From the NCBI RefSeq assembly GCF_019947135.1, contig NZ_JAGSHT010000005.1, positions 124,001 to 188,000 on the forward strand: a stretch of 64,000 bases of DNA, given 5' to 3'. Shown here one piece after another: positions 1 through 7,356 of this stretch. How positions within the stretch are numbered: the first letter of the stretch is position 1; every line of letters starts with the position of its first letter. Under the pieces are notes generated by a model. That model was not told the origin of the DNA, ran no database searches, and saw only the letters and a list, made by a program, of their open reading frames with translations. The DNA is from Occultella gossypii. GTDB lineage: Bacteria; Actinomycetota; Actinomycetes; Actinomycetales; Beutenbergiaceae. Made by a program: the position numbers and the translations under genes.

Positions 1-578
1 AGGCCGACGTCCAGTTCGGAACCGAACCGCCCGCCTCGTTCTGCCAGGCCGAAGGGGCGTTGCCGGTGGCCGTGGCAGGCGCCTGGCTCACCTCGGTGCA
101 GAATGAGGCTCTGCGTTTGGACGTCTACCTGGTGGCCGTCGCCCCGGCCCCGGGCGAATCCGAATGGACCTTCGAGGGCGTCCCGCTGTTCGAGCAGGGT
201 GACCCGGTCGTGACCCTGCAGTACGTGGTCACCAACGTGGGGGAGGAGGATCTGGTGCTCCCGAACGGGGATATGCGCATCAGCCTCAACTATGCGGACA
301 GCGGCCACTCGGCCACTCCCAGCGAGTTCTTCTGGGAACTCGTGGAGAGCCAGGGTGTGCCGAACAGTCCCATCGACTTCACCGCCACGGCCGGTGAGAC
401 GGACTGGAACCTGCCGATCGGTCCTGGCCGCTCGGTGTCCTGGGCCGAGGCGTACTGGTACGACGAGGGTGCGGATGCGTTGTTGAGCCTCGAACTGAAC
501 GAGTTCGTCGACGGCGAGATGGACGGCGACCGGTACGTGATCGATGCCGAGACCGACCTGGTTCTGAGGGCTCCCTGA
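1..578 (+). CDS. hypothetical protein, 5' truncated by window edge
   Basis: The reading frame is open from the first bases of the window, so the true start lies upstream and only the C-terminal 190 or so residues are visible. The sequence is acidic and rich in beta-type residues. A stretch around LQYVVTNVGEEDLVLPNG resembles the Ig-like beta-sandwich segments of secreted or lipid-anchored actinobacterial proteins of the DUF4352 sort; that is a resemblance only. No membrane segment is visible in the part present, and no function can be assigned. It ends just upstream of the glnA-proximal island and is probably chromosomal flank rather than part of it. Confidence 0.55.
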   Translation, partial: ADVQFGTEPPASFCQAEGALPVAVAGAWLTSVQNEALRLDVYLVAVAPAPGESEWTFEGVPLFEQGDPVVTLQYVVTNVGEEDLVLPNGDMRISLNYADSGHSATPSEFFWELVESQGVPNSPIDFTATAGETDWNLPIGPGRSVSWAEAYWYDEGADALLSLELNEFVDGEMDGDRYVIDAETDLVLRAP

Positions 579-646
579 CGCCGGCAAGCGCGAAGCGCCG
601 CCGACCCGAGCAACCTCGAACCAGCGGCACCTCGTGAGCGCTACGA

Positions 647-659
647 CTCAGATGTCGTA
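647..659. repeat. outer copy of 13-bp direct repeat (candidate att site)
   Basis: The sequence CTCAGATGTCGTA is identical to positions 2975-2987, which are the last codons and stop of glnA read in reverse. On the minus strand this outer copy and the bases beside it read L-E-M-Y-Y-D-I-stop, against F-E-L-Y-Y-D-I-stop at the true glnA end. It therefore looks like a second glnA tail about 2.3 kb away. This is the arrangement left when an element integrates into the 3' end of a gene. No integrase is present, so this is inference. Confidence 0.5.
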
Positions 660-812
660 ATACATTTCTAATGTGGCTCTGACCTGCGCAAACGCAGCGA
701 AATCCGAGTCTGGGGCCGCGCTGGGGCCGCAACCCTAGGGGTTCGGGCGGCGATGCGGCAACGAGTCGATTCTCTACGGTACGAGTTCCAGCACTTCACT
801 GGCGAGGCTGGT

Positions 813-842
813 CAGACAACTTCGCATATGCGAAACTGTCTG
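813..842. promoter_or_regulatory. 30-bp palindrome, probable operator of the toxin-antitoxin pair
   Basis: The arms CAGACA (813-818) and TGTCTG (837-842) flank a 14-bp perfect palindrome TTCGCATATGCGAA (821-834). Only the two dinucleotides between them break the symmetry. The palindrome ends 2 nt before the ATG of the helix-turn-helix gene and replaces any Shine-Dalgarno sequence. The likely reading is an autoregulatory operator overlapping the promoter, with a very short or leaderless mRNA. Confidence 0.6.
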
Positions 843-844
843 TC

Positions 845-1507
845 ATGAGTCTCCTCGGTGTATCTGAGGCCGCAGAGCGGCTGGGGGTATCCACGCGACG
901 CGTGCAGCACCTCGTCGCGAGTGGAGACCTGCGCCAGGTGGCGCGCGGAGTCGTCGACGAAGTCTCGGTCGAGCGTCTGATCGCGGTCCGCGGCGGCTCA
1001 CACGTCCGGGCCTGGTCGGAGGCGACAGCTTGGGGAGCGGTGGCAATCCTGTCGGGGGCAGAGGCTGACTGGATGGGGGAGCGGCAGCGCTCGCGCCTGA
1101 GGGCGCGGCTGCGTACGTTGTCCGCGGTCGAACTCGTGGAGCGTGCCCGTGGCCGGGCCGTTGTGACTCGCTACCGCGCCCACTCGAGCGCCGGCAAGTA
1201 CCTCGTCGCGGCGGTGGTCTATCCAGTGAACGTGGCTGGCCGTCTTGGTCTCGCCGAGACGAGCGCCATCGACGGGTATCTCGCCGTCGATGGCATTGCC
1301 GCCGTGGTGTCGCGTCATGGGTTGATCCGCGACGACGCGGGTCGAGTCACTCTCCGCGCCACGACCATGGATCTCGACATCGTGCGTGACCTGTGTGAAC
1401 GCAGCGTGCTCGTCGCAGCCCTGGATCTGGCGGAGTCCCTCGACGTACGCGAGCGGCGGGCGGGCCTCGCCGCGCTCGACGGCGTTCTGGAGGGCTGGCG
1501 TGGCTGA
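845..1507 (+). CDS. helix-turn-helix protein, putative antitoxin of AbiEii-type pair
   Basis: This 220-residue protein opens with an excisionase/MerR-like helix-turn-helix: residues 4-30 contain GVSEAAERLGVSTRRVQHLV. An arginine-rich linker (WMGERQRSRLRARLR, about 75-90) and a mixed alpha/beta C-terminal part with no recognised domain follow. The GTG of the next gene overlaps its end by 8 nt, so the two are translationally coupled, the usual layout of an antitoxin followed by its toxin. The 30-bp palindrome directly in front of the ATG is the expected self-regulated operator. The start is set by this ATG; there is no Shine-Dalgarno. The antitoxin role is inferred from the partner and the layout; the protein could instead be an unrelated small regulator. 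Confidence 0.7.
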   Translation: MSLLGVSEAAERLGVSTRRVQHLVASGDLRQVARGVVDEVSVERLIAVRGGSHVRAWSEATAWGAVAILSGAEADWMGERQRSRLRARLRTLSAVELVERARGRAVVTRYRAHSSAGKYLVAAVVYPVNVAGRLGLAETSAIDGYLAVDGIAAVVSRHGLIRDDAGRVTLRATTMDLDIVRDLCERSVLVAALDLAESLDVRERRAGLAALDGVLEGWRG

Positions 1508-2270
1508 CCGTCTCACCATCGATGTGCCGAGCCCCGTGGGCGGCTGGGGTGCGCCGTGGCCGAATGTCGCCGAGATCGAGGCCGTGCTGCCGCACGAGAA
1601 ATGGACGCTTGTCGGCGGACTCATGGCGCAGCTCCACGCCATCCATCGAGGCGTCGACGCGATCCGGCCGACGAACGACGTGGACATCGTGCTCCACGTC
1701 GAGACCACGCGCGGCATCGCCGCGGAGGCGGCGAACGCACTGGAGTCGATTGGTTACGCGTTCACCCCATCGATGGACGATCGAAACGCCATCGCACACC
1801 GCTTCCTCCGAGGCGACTCACGGGTTGACCTCGCGACCAGTGCGGATGTCGTCGACGTGCTGGTCGCCGACCACGCCGCACCCCGCGTGATCGCGAAGCT
1901 GCGTGGCAAGGACATGATGGCGATCGAGGGCGGAACCCAGGCGCTGCGGCGAACCATCAACGCGCGTCTGCAGATCACGTCCGAGCGAATGACCACGGTC
2001 AGCGTGCCATCTCCCTTCGGTGCCCTCATCCTCAAGGCGGCGGCCTACCAGACAGACTCGCGCGACAAGGAACGTCACCTCCAGGATGCGGCCCTCCTGC
2101 TGTCGGTCATCGAGGATCCTTACGCGGAGCGCGACCAGTTCGCTGGGTCCGACAAGGCTCGGTTGGCGGTGCTCGCGAAAGCCATGCCCGACTCCGCGCG
2201 GCCGTGGCGTGCGCTCAGTGCTGATCGGAGAGCGGACGGCCAAGTCGCGCTCCGAATTCTCACTGGCTGA
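1500..2270 (+). CDS. nucleotidyltransferase AbiEii-like, putative toxin
   Basis: I start this 256-residue protein at GTG 1500, overlapping the upstream gene, although the frame is open further upstream. Near residues 40-65 it carries the nucleotidyltransferase signature: GGLMAQLHAIHRG followed by RPTNDVDIVL. These are the Gly-Gly loop and the Asp-x-Asp that binds metal in AbiEii/MenT-like enzymes. A later segment (residues about 140-165, AKLRGKDMMAIEGG) fits the substrate-side lysine region of the fold. Enzymes of this class transfer nucleotides to tRNA or other targets and block growth until bound by the antitoxin. That is family knowledge; nothing here shows the target. An orphan nucleotidyltransferase is the alternative. 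Confidence 0.72.
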   Translation: MADRLTIDVPSPVGGWGAPWPNVAEIEAVLPHEKWTLVGGLMAQLHAIHRGVDAIRPTNDVDIVLHVETTRGIAAEAANALESIGYAFTPSMDDRNAIAHRFLRGDSRVDLATSADVVDVLVADHAAPRVIAKLRGKDMMAIEGGTQALRRTINARLQITSERMTTVSVPSPFGALILKAAAYQTDSRDKERHLQDAALLLSVIEDPYAERDQFAGSDKARLAVLAKAMPDSARPWRALSADRRADGQVALRILTG

Positions 2271-2353
2271 GTCTGCGTGGCCCGACGTGGGCGGACTCTC
2301 AGTTGGTTCAGGCGAGTGTCGGTGGTCTCACATAGCGTGCGTGGTGTGTAGGG

Positions 2354-2895
2354 GTCAGCGAGCGGACGCTCTACCGGTACGTCACGGCCGAGAACGCGGC
2401 CGAATACCCGCAGCTGATGCGGCTGTTCACCGAGACTCTCCTCAACGACCTGTCCGCGGCTGAAGCGCACGAGGCTCTCCTTCGCACCGTGCCCGGTACG
2501 GCTCTGTCGTTTGACGACATCGAGCACCGCTGCCGACAGCTGGTGACGTGGGGAACCTCGTACCGTCCGTCCGTGACGCCCGCGTCGCCACGGTCAGCGA
2601 GTGGCTTCGTGCCAGGTCCCGATACTCGGCGTCAAAGCTCGGCGGTCGAGTACACCGCCAGGTCGACAATGTTCTTCGTGCCTCCGACGGTGCCCGCGAG
2701 ATTGCGCGCGAGTTCCAAGGCAGCACCGTCCAGACTCTCGAACGCATCCTTGCCCACCTCGACGCCACGCCACTCGACGGTGACGCCCTCGCCGGCGACG
2801 TGACGACCGTGTTCAAAAACCAGCGATTCTTCGCCGAGTCCGCAACAGACTTATACGCGTTCGTCCAGGGCAGAACAACGAAAGACGGCCCCTGA
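2354..2895 (+). pseudogene. fragment of Wadjet-type JetA (DUF2397/TIGR02677), frameshifted
   Basis: The first frame reads SERTLYRYVTAENAAEYPQL and continues to QLVTWG. The second frame continues NLVPSVRDARVATVSEWL to the stop. Joined across a run of four Gs at 2550-2553, where one G appears missing, the two give one continuous DUF2397-like N-terminal region of about 180 residues, including the typical QL-x-x-WGNL segment. Full-length members of the family are usually over 400 residues, so most of the gene is absent. No start codon precedes the conserved part, and an in-frame stop lies at 2333. DUF2397 proteins are the JetA subunit of type III Wadjet plasmid-defence systems. No jetB, jetC or jetD remnant is visible. 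Confidence 0.65.
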
Positions 2896-2939
2896 CTCTG
2901 GAAGACGTCGAAAGACGTTCTCGCAGGTCAGGGGCCGTC
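2884..2939. repeat. long inverted repeat at end of the JetA remnant
   Basis: The 13-bp arms GACGGCCCCTGAC (2884-2896) and GTCAGGGGCCGTC (2927-2939) are exact complements separated by 30 bp. The spacer contains its own small inverted repeat GACGTC/GACGTT. The left arm overlaps the stop codon of the remnant. It could be a terminator facing glnA or the terminus of a mobile element. No U-tract follows on either strand. Confidence 0.55.
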
Positions 2940-2956
2940 TATGACAGCTGTTGACA

Positions 2957-2970
2957 GGGGCTGAAGCCCC
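2957..2970 (-). terminator. short hairpin terminator after glnA
   Basis: GGGGCTGAAGCCCC forms a 5-6 bp GC stem with a tight loop starting 5 nt past the glnA stop on the minus strand. No long U-tract follows, as is common in high-GC actinobacteria. Confidence 0.5.
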
Positions 2971-2974
2971 GGGT

Positions 2975-2987
2975 CTCAGATGTCGTA
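2975..2987. repeat. inner copy of 13-bp direct repeat at the glnA 3' end
   Basis: The sequence CTCAGATGTCGTA is identical to 647-659. It spans the stop and last codons (Tyr-Asp-Ile) of glnA on the minus strand. Taken together, the two copies bracket the toxin-antitoxin pair and the JetA remnant. Confidence 0.5.
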
Positions 2988-4400
2988 GTAGAGCTCGAAC
3001 TCGTGCGGGTGCGGGCGCAGCCGCAGGGCGTCGACCTCGTTGGCGCGCTTGTAGTCGATCCACGTCTCGATCAGGTCGGGCGTGAACACGTTGCCCTCGG
3101 TGAGGTAGTCGTGGTCGGCCTCGAGGGCGTCCAGCACAGCCGGCAGCGAGTCCGGCACCTGGGCGATCTGCGAGTGCTCCTCGGGGGGCAGTTCGTACAG
3201 GTCCTTGTCGACCGGCTCCGGCGGCTCGATGCGGTTCTTGATGCCGTCGATGCCGGCCATCAGCATCGCCGAGAACGCGAGGTAGGGGTTGGACGACGGG
3301 TCCGGCACACGGAACTCAACCCGCTTGGCCTTCGGCGAGGTACCGGTGACCGGGATCCGGATGCACGCGGAGCGGTTGCGCGCGGAGTAGACCAGGTTGA
3401 CCGGGGCCTCGAAGCCGGGGACCAGGCGGTGGTAGGAGTTCACCGACGGGTTGGTGAAGGCGAGCAACGACGGGGCGTGGGCGAGCAGGCCGCCGATGTA
3501 CCAGCGGGCGAGGTCGGACAGGCCGCCGTACCCGCGCTCGTCGTAGAACAGCGGCTCGCCGTTCTTCCACAGGCTCTGGTGGGAGTGCATGCCGGAACCG
3601 TTGTCACCGAACAGCGGTTTGGGCATGAAGGTGGCGGACTTCCCGGCCTCCCAGGCGACGTTCTTGATGACGTACTTGAACTTCATCACGTCGTCGGCGG
3701 CGGCGCGCAGGCTGTCGAAGCGGTAGTTGATCTCCTGCTGGCCGGCGGTGCCCACCTCGTGGTGCGCGCGCTCGACCTCGAGGCCGACCTCCTGGAGCTG
3801 GGTGACCATGGCGTCGCGCAGGTCCGCCATCTGGTCGTTGGGGGAGACGGGGAAGTAGCCGCCCTTGAAGCGGGTCTTGTACCCGAGGTTGCCGCCCTCC
3901 TCCTCGCGGCCGGTGTTCCACGCGGCCTCGTTGGAGTTGAGGTAGTAGAACGAGTGCTGCGCGCTGGTGGAGAAGCGCACGTCGTCGAAGATGTAGAACT
4001 CGGCCTCGGCGCCGAAGTAGACGGTGTCCGCGATGCCGGTGGAGGCAAGGTAGGCCTCGGCCTTCGCCGCGATGTTGCGCGGGTCGCGGGAGTAGGGCTC
4101 GTCGGTGAACGGGTCCACGATGGAGAAGTTGACCACCAGGGTCTTCTGCGCACGGAACGGGTCCACGAACGCGCTGGAGACGTCCGGCACGAGCTTCATG
4201 TCCGACTCGTGGATGGCCTGGAAGCCGCGGATCGAGGATCCGTCGAACATCAACCCCTCGGTGAAGGCGTCCTCGGTGAAGGCTTCGACCGGAATGTTGA
4301 AGTGCTGCATCACCCCCGGCAGGTCGCAGAACCGGACGTCGACGAACTTGACGCCCTGCTCCTTGGTGAAGGCAATGGCCTCCTCGGCAGTACTGAACAT
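2976..4400 (-). CDS. glnA: type I glutamine synthetase
   Basis: This cytoplasmic enzyme makes glutamine from glutamate, ammonia and ATP and assembles as a dodecamer. The 474-residue length is that of bacterial GSI. Visible signatures are the N-terminal [16 protein letters not shown] and [12 protein letters not shown] segments, the ATP-site [19 protein letters not shown], the glutamate-site NRSACIRIP, and [11 protein letters not shown]. The last contains the tyrosine that GlnE adenylylates in the GSI-beta subtype, so post-translational control is expected. AAGGAG lies about 8 nt before the ATG. A 31-bp inverted repeat sits 43-73 nt upstream. The 3' end doubles as one copy of the island repeat. 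It corresponds to glnA1 of mycobacteria by its RDD/DUF4191/lipA neighbours. Confidence 0.96.
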   Translation of the reverse strand: MFSTAEEAIAFTKEQGVKFVDVRFCDLPGVMQHFNIPVEAFTEDAFTEGLMFDGSSIRGFQAIHESDMKLVPDVSSAFVDPFRAQKTLVVNFSIVDPFTDEPYSRDPRNIAAKAEAYLASTGIADTVYFGAEAEFYIFDDVRFSTSAQHSFYYLNSNEAAWNTGREEEGGNLGYKTRFKGGYFPVSPNDQMADLRDAMVTQLQEVGLEVERAHHEVGTAGQQEINYRFDSLRAAADDVMKFKYVIKNVAWEAGKSATFMPKPLFGDNGSGMHSHQSLWKNGEPLFYDERGYGGLSDLARWYIGGLLAHAPSLLAFTNPSVNSYHRLVPGFEAPVNLVYSARNRSACIRIPVTGTSPKAKRVEFRVPDPSSNPYLAFSAMLMAGIDGIKNRIEPPEPVDKDLYELPPEEHSQIAQVPDSLPAVLDALEADHDYLTEGNVFTPDLIETWIDYKRANEVDALRLRPHPHEFELYYDI

Positions 4401-4442
4401 CCGTTGCTCCTTGATCTAGGACACCCGTCCTGGGTTCGGACA

Positions 4443-4473
4443 CACGGTAGGGGCGCGGCATTTCCCTACCGTG
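4443..4473. promoter_or_regulatory. inverted repeat upstream of glnA
   Basis: The 10-bp perfect arms CACGGTAGGG (4443-4452) and CCCTACCGTG (4464-4473) are separated by 11 bp, between the divergent glnA and RDD genes. The position suits a regulator site or a 5'-UTR hairpin of glnA. I do not recognise it as a classical GlnR box. Confidence 0.45.
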
Positions 4474-4562
4474 ACCCGTATGTGTCCGCCATGTTAAACG
4501 CCGAGGCACCTGCGCCGTCCGGCTGTCTCGTCCGGCCCGGCGCGGTACTACGCTCTTGAGGC

Positions 4563-4955
4563 ATGAGTGGTGGACCCGCCGGGACGAAAGGCAGAGCAAC
4601 ATCCGACGGCGCAGCGAACGTCGCGAACGCGCCGCTCGGTCGGCGTCTGGTCGCCCTGGCGCTCGACTGGGCTCTCGCGAGCGTCATCAGCTACGCGTTC
4701 CTGGACTATCACCCGCTCGCCACGCTCGGCGTGTTCGCGGTGATGACGTACCTGCTCGTGGCGACCCTAGGGTTCACCATCGGGCACCGGTTCCTCGGCA
4801 TCGGGGTGCGCGGGATCGAGGGCGGGGCACCCGGTCCGGTGCGCGCGGCCGTCCGGACGTTGGGGTTGTGCCTCGTGTTCCCGCCGGTGATCACCGGACC
4901 GGACGGGCGCGGGCTGCACGACATCTGGGCGAAGACCAGGATCGCTCGGCTCTGA
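4563..4955 (+). CDS. RDD family membrane protein
   Basis: This small 130-residue protein of the RDD family has the defining arginine (LGRRLVALALDW, residues 25-36) and later aspartate positions, and two to three hydrophobic helices (about 28-48, 50-70 and 92-108). Members are inner-membrane proteins of mostly unknown function; some are proposed ion antiporters. The position next to glnA, and two genes from DUF4191-lipA, matches the Rv2219A neighbourhood of mycobacteria. A TACGCT box 8 nt before the ATG and the lack of a good Shine-Dalgarno suggest a leaderless transcript. Confidence 0.8.
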   Translation: MSGGPAGTKGRATSDGAANVANAPLGRRLVALALDWALASVISYAFLDYHPLATLGVFAVMTYLLVATLGFTIGHRFLGIGVRGIEGGAPGPVRAAVRTLGLCLVFPPVITGPDGRGLHDIWAKTRIARL

Positions 4956-4975
4956 CCAGCCCGTCGGGGGCGCCC

Positions 4976-4981
4976 TACCCT
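4976..4981 (+). promoter_or_regulatory. -10 box of a leaderless promoter (methyltransferase gene)
   Basis: TACCCT lies 6 nt before the ATG at 4988. Transcription would begin at or next to the start codon. No convincing -35 is seen. Confidence 0.4.
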
Positions 4982-4987
4982 TGCCGG

Positions 4988-5833
4988 ATGGGCAACGAGG
5001 GCATGCGTGAGGTCTGGGCGTCCGGCTCCGCGGGTTGGGTGCGGCACCAGCGCATCTACGACGCCGCGTTCGTGCCGTTCACGACGGCGGTGCTCGCCGC
5101 TGCGGGACTGGCTCCCGGTCAGCGGGTCCTCGACGTGGGCTGCGGCACCGGCACCCTGCTCGAGGCGGCGGCCGCGGCCGGTGCACACCCGGTCGGCGTC
5201 GACATCTCCGACGCCATGGTCGCCGCGGCTCGGCTCCGGGTGCCTGGAGCCGCTGTGATCGTCGCCGACGCGCAGGTCGACGACCTCGCCGCTGCGGCGC
5301 CCGGCGCCCCGTTCGACAAGGTCGTCTCCCGGTTCGGAGTGATGTTCTTCGCCGACCCGTGCGCCGCCTTCGCCAACCTCCGCGCGGCCGCGGCGCCGGA
5401 CGCCCGCCTGGCGTTCGTGTGCTGGCGCGAGGGGGAGCGGGACCTGTTCGAGGTCGGCCTGCGCTCGCTCATGGCGAGGCTCGAGGACCCACCCGGCCCA
5501 CCGCCGTCGGGCGTTCCGGGCCCGTTGGGCCTCGGCGAGGAGGCACACGTGCGCCGGGTACTCGCGGACGCGGGCTGGCGTGACGTGGCGGTCGAGCCGG
5601 TCGACGGTTTGTGCGACTACGGCGTGGACGGCAGCGACGGCGTGGCGGAGCGGCTGGCGATCGTGCTCGGCGGGCAGGCCGGACGAGCCCTGCGCGCCGA
5701 ACTCGAACCTCGCCTCGGCCCCGCGGGCTGGGACGCCGCGCTCGAGGACGCACGTCAGGAGGTGCGGGAGCGGATGGTCGACGGCGTCGTCCAGTTCGTC
5801 GCGCACGCCTGGTTGGTGACGGCGACCAACTGA
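4988..5833 (+). CDS. class I SAM-dependent methyltransferase
   Basis: This 281-residue protein carries a Methyltransf_11/25-type fold. Motif I is VLDVGCGTGTLLEAA (about residues 47-61), an acidic ribose-binding position lies in VGVDISDAMV (about 69-78), and a post-motif follows at about 105-120 (KVVSRFGVMFFADP). The C-terminal third is variable and may hold the substrate pocket. The substrate is unknown. It resembles UbiE/ubiquinone-type methyltransferases only in the SAM-binding half. I start it at ATG 4988 because a TACCCT box lies 6 nt upstream; the frame is open further back into the RDD gene. It and the following flavoprotein interrupt the usual RDD-DUF4191 adjacency, so both look like later additions. 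Confidence 0.85.
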   Translation: MGNEGMREVWASGSAGWVRHQRIYDAAFVPFTTAVLAAAGLAPGQRVLDVGCGTGTLLEAAAAAGAHPVGVDISDAMVAAARLRVPGAAVIVADAQVDDLAAAAPGAPFDKVVSRFGVMFFADPCAAFANLRAAAAPDARLAFVCWREGERDLFEVGLRSLMARLEDPPGPPPSGVPGPLGLGEEAHVRRVLADAGWRDVAVEPVDGLCDYGVDGSDGVAERLAIVLGGQAGRALRAELEPRLGPAGWDAALEDARQEVRERMVDGVVQFVAHAWLVTATN

Positions 5834-5888
5834 CCCTGAGTGGCCACACGGCACGGTCGTATGGGTGTCCCACTCCTGACGGCTGGTC

Positions 5889-5923
5889 GAGTGTGCTGAA
5901 GTGGCAGCCACTTCAGCACACTC
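5889..5923. repeat. 35-bp perfect inverted repeat
   Basis: Two 17-bp arms, GAGTGTGCTGAAGTGGC and its exact complement, are separated by a single A. With a 1-nt centre it is better read as a DNA palindrome or a cruciform/terminator stem than as a normal loop. It lies 55 nt after the methyltransferase stop and about 100 nt before the next gene. Confidence 0.65.
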
Positions 5924-6020
5924 GCGCAAAGGTGGCGTACCGCACACGGACCGGCCGCCGTCGGGCATTTACTGATTCGTTTGCCGGACCTGACGCCGCC
6001 CTCGATGCGAACATGACCCG

Positions 6021-7226
6021 GTGACCAAGACCGGATTGCGGGTGGTGATCCTCGGCGCCGGTTTCGGTGGCCTGGAGGTGGCATCGAAGCTCTCGGAGGC
6101 GCTCGGCGAAGGCGTGGACACCACTCTCGTCGACCGTGCGGAGAGCTTCGTGTTCGGGTTCTCGAAACTCGACTTCATGTTCGGGCGCACGAGCGCCGAG
6201 CGGGTACAGCTGGCGTACGCGGACGTCGCCCATCCGGGCGTGCGGATGGTGCGTGCCGAGGTCGTCGGCATCGACCCGGTCGCGCAGACCGTCGCGCTGG
6301 ACTCGGGGGAGACGCTGGAGGCGGACGTCCTCGTGGTGGCGCTCGGCGCGGATCTCGACCCGTCCGCGACGCCGGGTCTGGTCGAGGCGGGACAGGAGTT
6401 CTACACGGTGCCCGGCGCGATCGCCGCACGGGATGCGCTCGACGCCTTCGACGGCGGCCGGGTGGTGATCGCCGTGACGTCGACGCCGTTCAAGTGCCCG
6501 CCCGCGCCGAGCGAGACCGCACTGCTGGTGCACGATTTCCTGACCGAGCGGGGTCTTCGCCGGCGCTCGAGCATCGACCTCGTGATGCCGCTGCCGAGGC
6601 CGATCCCGCCGTCGCCGCTCGCCTCGGCGGCGATCCTCGCGGCGTTCGAGGAGCGGGGGATCGGGTGGCACCCGGGTTCGTTGGTGCGCTCGCTTGATCC
6701 GGCGCGTCGGGTCGCGGTGCTCGGCGACGGCGAGGAGATCGGCTTCGACCTGCTGCTCGCGGTACCCAAGCACCTCGCGCCGCCGGTGGTGGTCGAAGCC
6801 GGGCTGACCGAGGACGGCTGGATCCCGGTGGACCCGAGGACCCTGCGCACGAAGTTCCCGGACGTGTTCGCGATCGGGGACGTGACCAGCGTGGGCACGC
6901 CCAAGGCGGGGGTGTTCTCCGAGGGCCAGGCGAAGGTCGTGGCCGCACAGATCATCGCGCGGGCCGACGGAGGCACCTCCGACGCCGAATACGGCGGGCA
7001 GGGCATCTGCTACATGGAGTTCGGCGGCGGACAGGTCGCGAAGGTGGACGTGACGTTCCTGCCCGGGCAGGCGCCGTTCGGTGGGATGGACGGTCCGTCG
7101 CTGCCGAATGGAGTGGAGAAGCAGCGGTTCGGGGCGGACCGGGCGCGACGCTGGTTCGGGCGGGACTGGGCGCCGGTGGAGGCTGGCCGCCAGGGTCCGG
7201 GCGAGGAATTCCTCGCGAGCGAGTGA
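6021..7226 (+). CDS. FAD-dependent oxidoreductase, sulfide:quinone-oxidoreductase-like
   Basis: This 401-residue two-dinucleotide-domain flavoprotein has the FAD loop VVILGAGFGGLE at the N-terminus and IGDVTSVGTPKAGVF near residue 290, where FAD contacts are expected. KCPPAPSE, about residue 158, places a cysteine where sulfide:quinone reductases have a catalytic one. A second cysteine occurs in GICYMEFGG near residue 332. These enzymes pass electrons from sulfide to quinone at the membrane surface. Whether this one uses sulfide is not proven, because a third conserved cysteine is not obvious. The GTG start follows a weak ribosome site. Neighbours give no sulfur-pathway context. Confidence 0.7.
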   Translation: MTKTGLRVVILGAGFGGLEVASKLSEALGEGVDTTLVDRAESFVFGFSKLDFMFGRTSAERVQLAYADVAHPGVRMVRAEVVGIDPVAQTVALDSGETLEADVLVVALGADLDPSATPGLVEAGQEFYTVPGAIAARDALDAFDGGRVVIAVTSTPFKCPPAPSETALLVHDFLTERGLRRRSSIDLVMPLPRPIPPSPLASAAILAAFEERGIGWHPGSLVRSLDPARRVAVLGDGEEIGFDLLLAVPKHLAPPVVVEAGLTEDGWIPVDPRTLRTKFPDVFAIGDVTSVGTPKAGVFSEGQAKVVAAQIIARADGGTSDAEYGGQGICYMEFGGGQVAKVDVTFLPGQAPFGGMDGPSLPNGVEKQRFGADRARRWFGRDWAPVEAGRQGPGEEFLASE

Positions 7227-7356
7227 TCCCGCGGCGCACAACCGGCTTGGGCCGCGCGACCGCGCCCTCGCGATAGCGGGCACCGCAGAAGTGCGCGCGG
7301 GGTGGATCAGCGGTCAGCTCGGGAGACCGACCGTAGCCGGGGCAGACTGAGCCGGC

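Noticed and set aside
579-844. tRNA gene as integration target for the island
   Set aside because: No cloverleaf or T-arm consensus could be found there. The repeat instead matches the glnA 3' end.
3003-4559. 518-residue open frame antisense to glnA
   Set aside because: It mirrors the codon pattern of glnA on the opposite strand and has a low-complexity Val/Gly/Leu/Arg composition and no recognisable motif.
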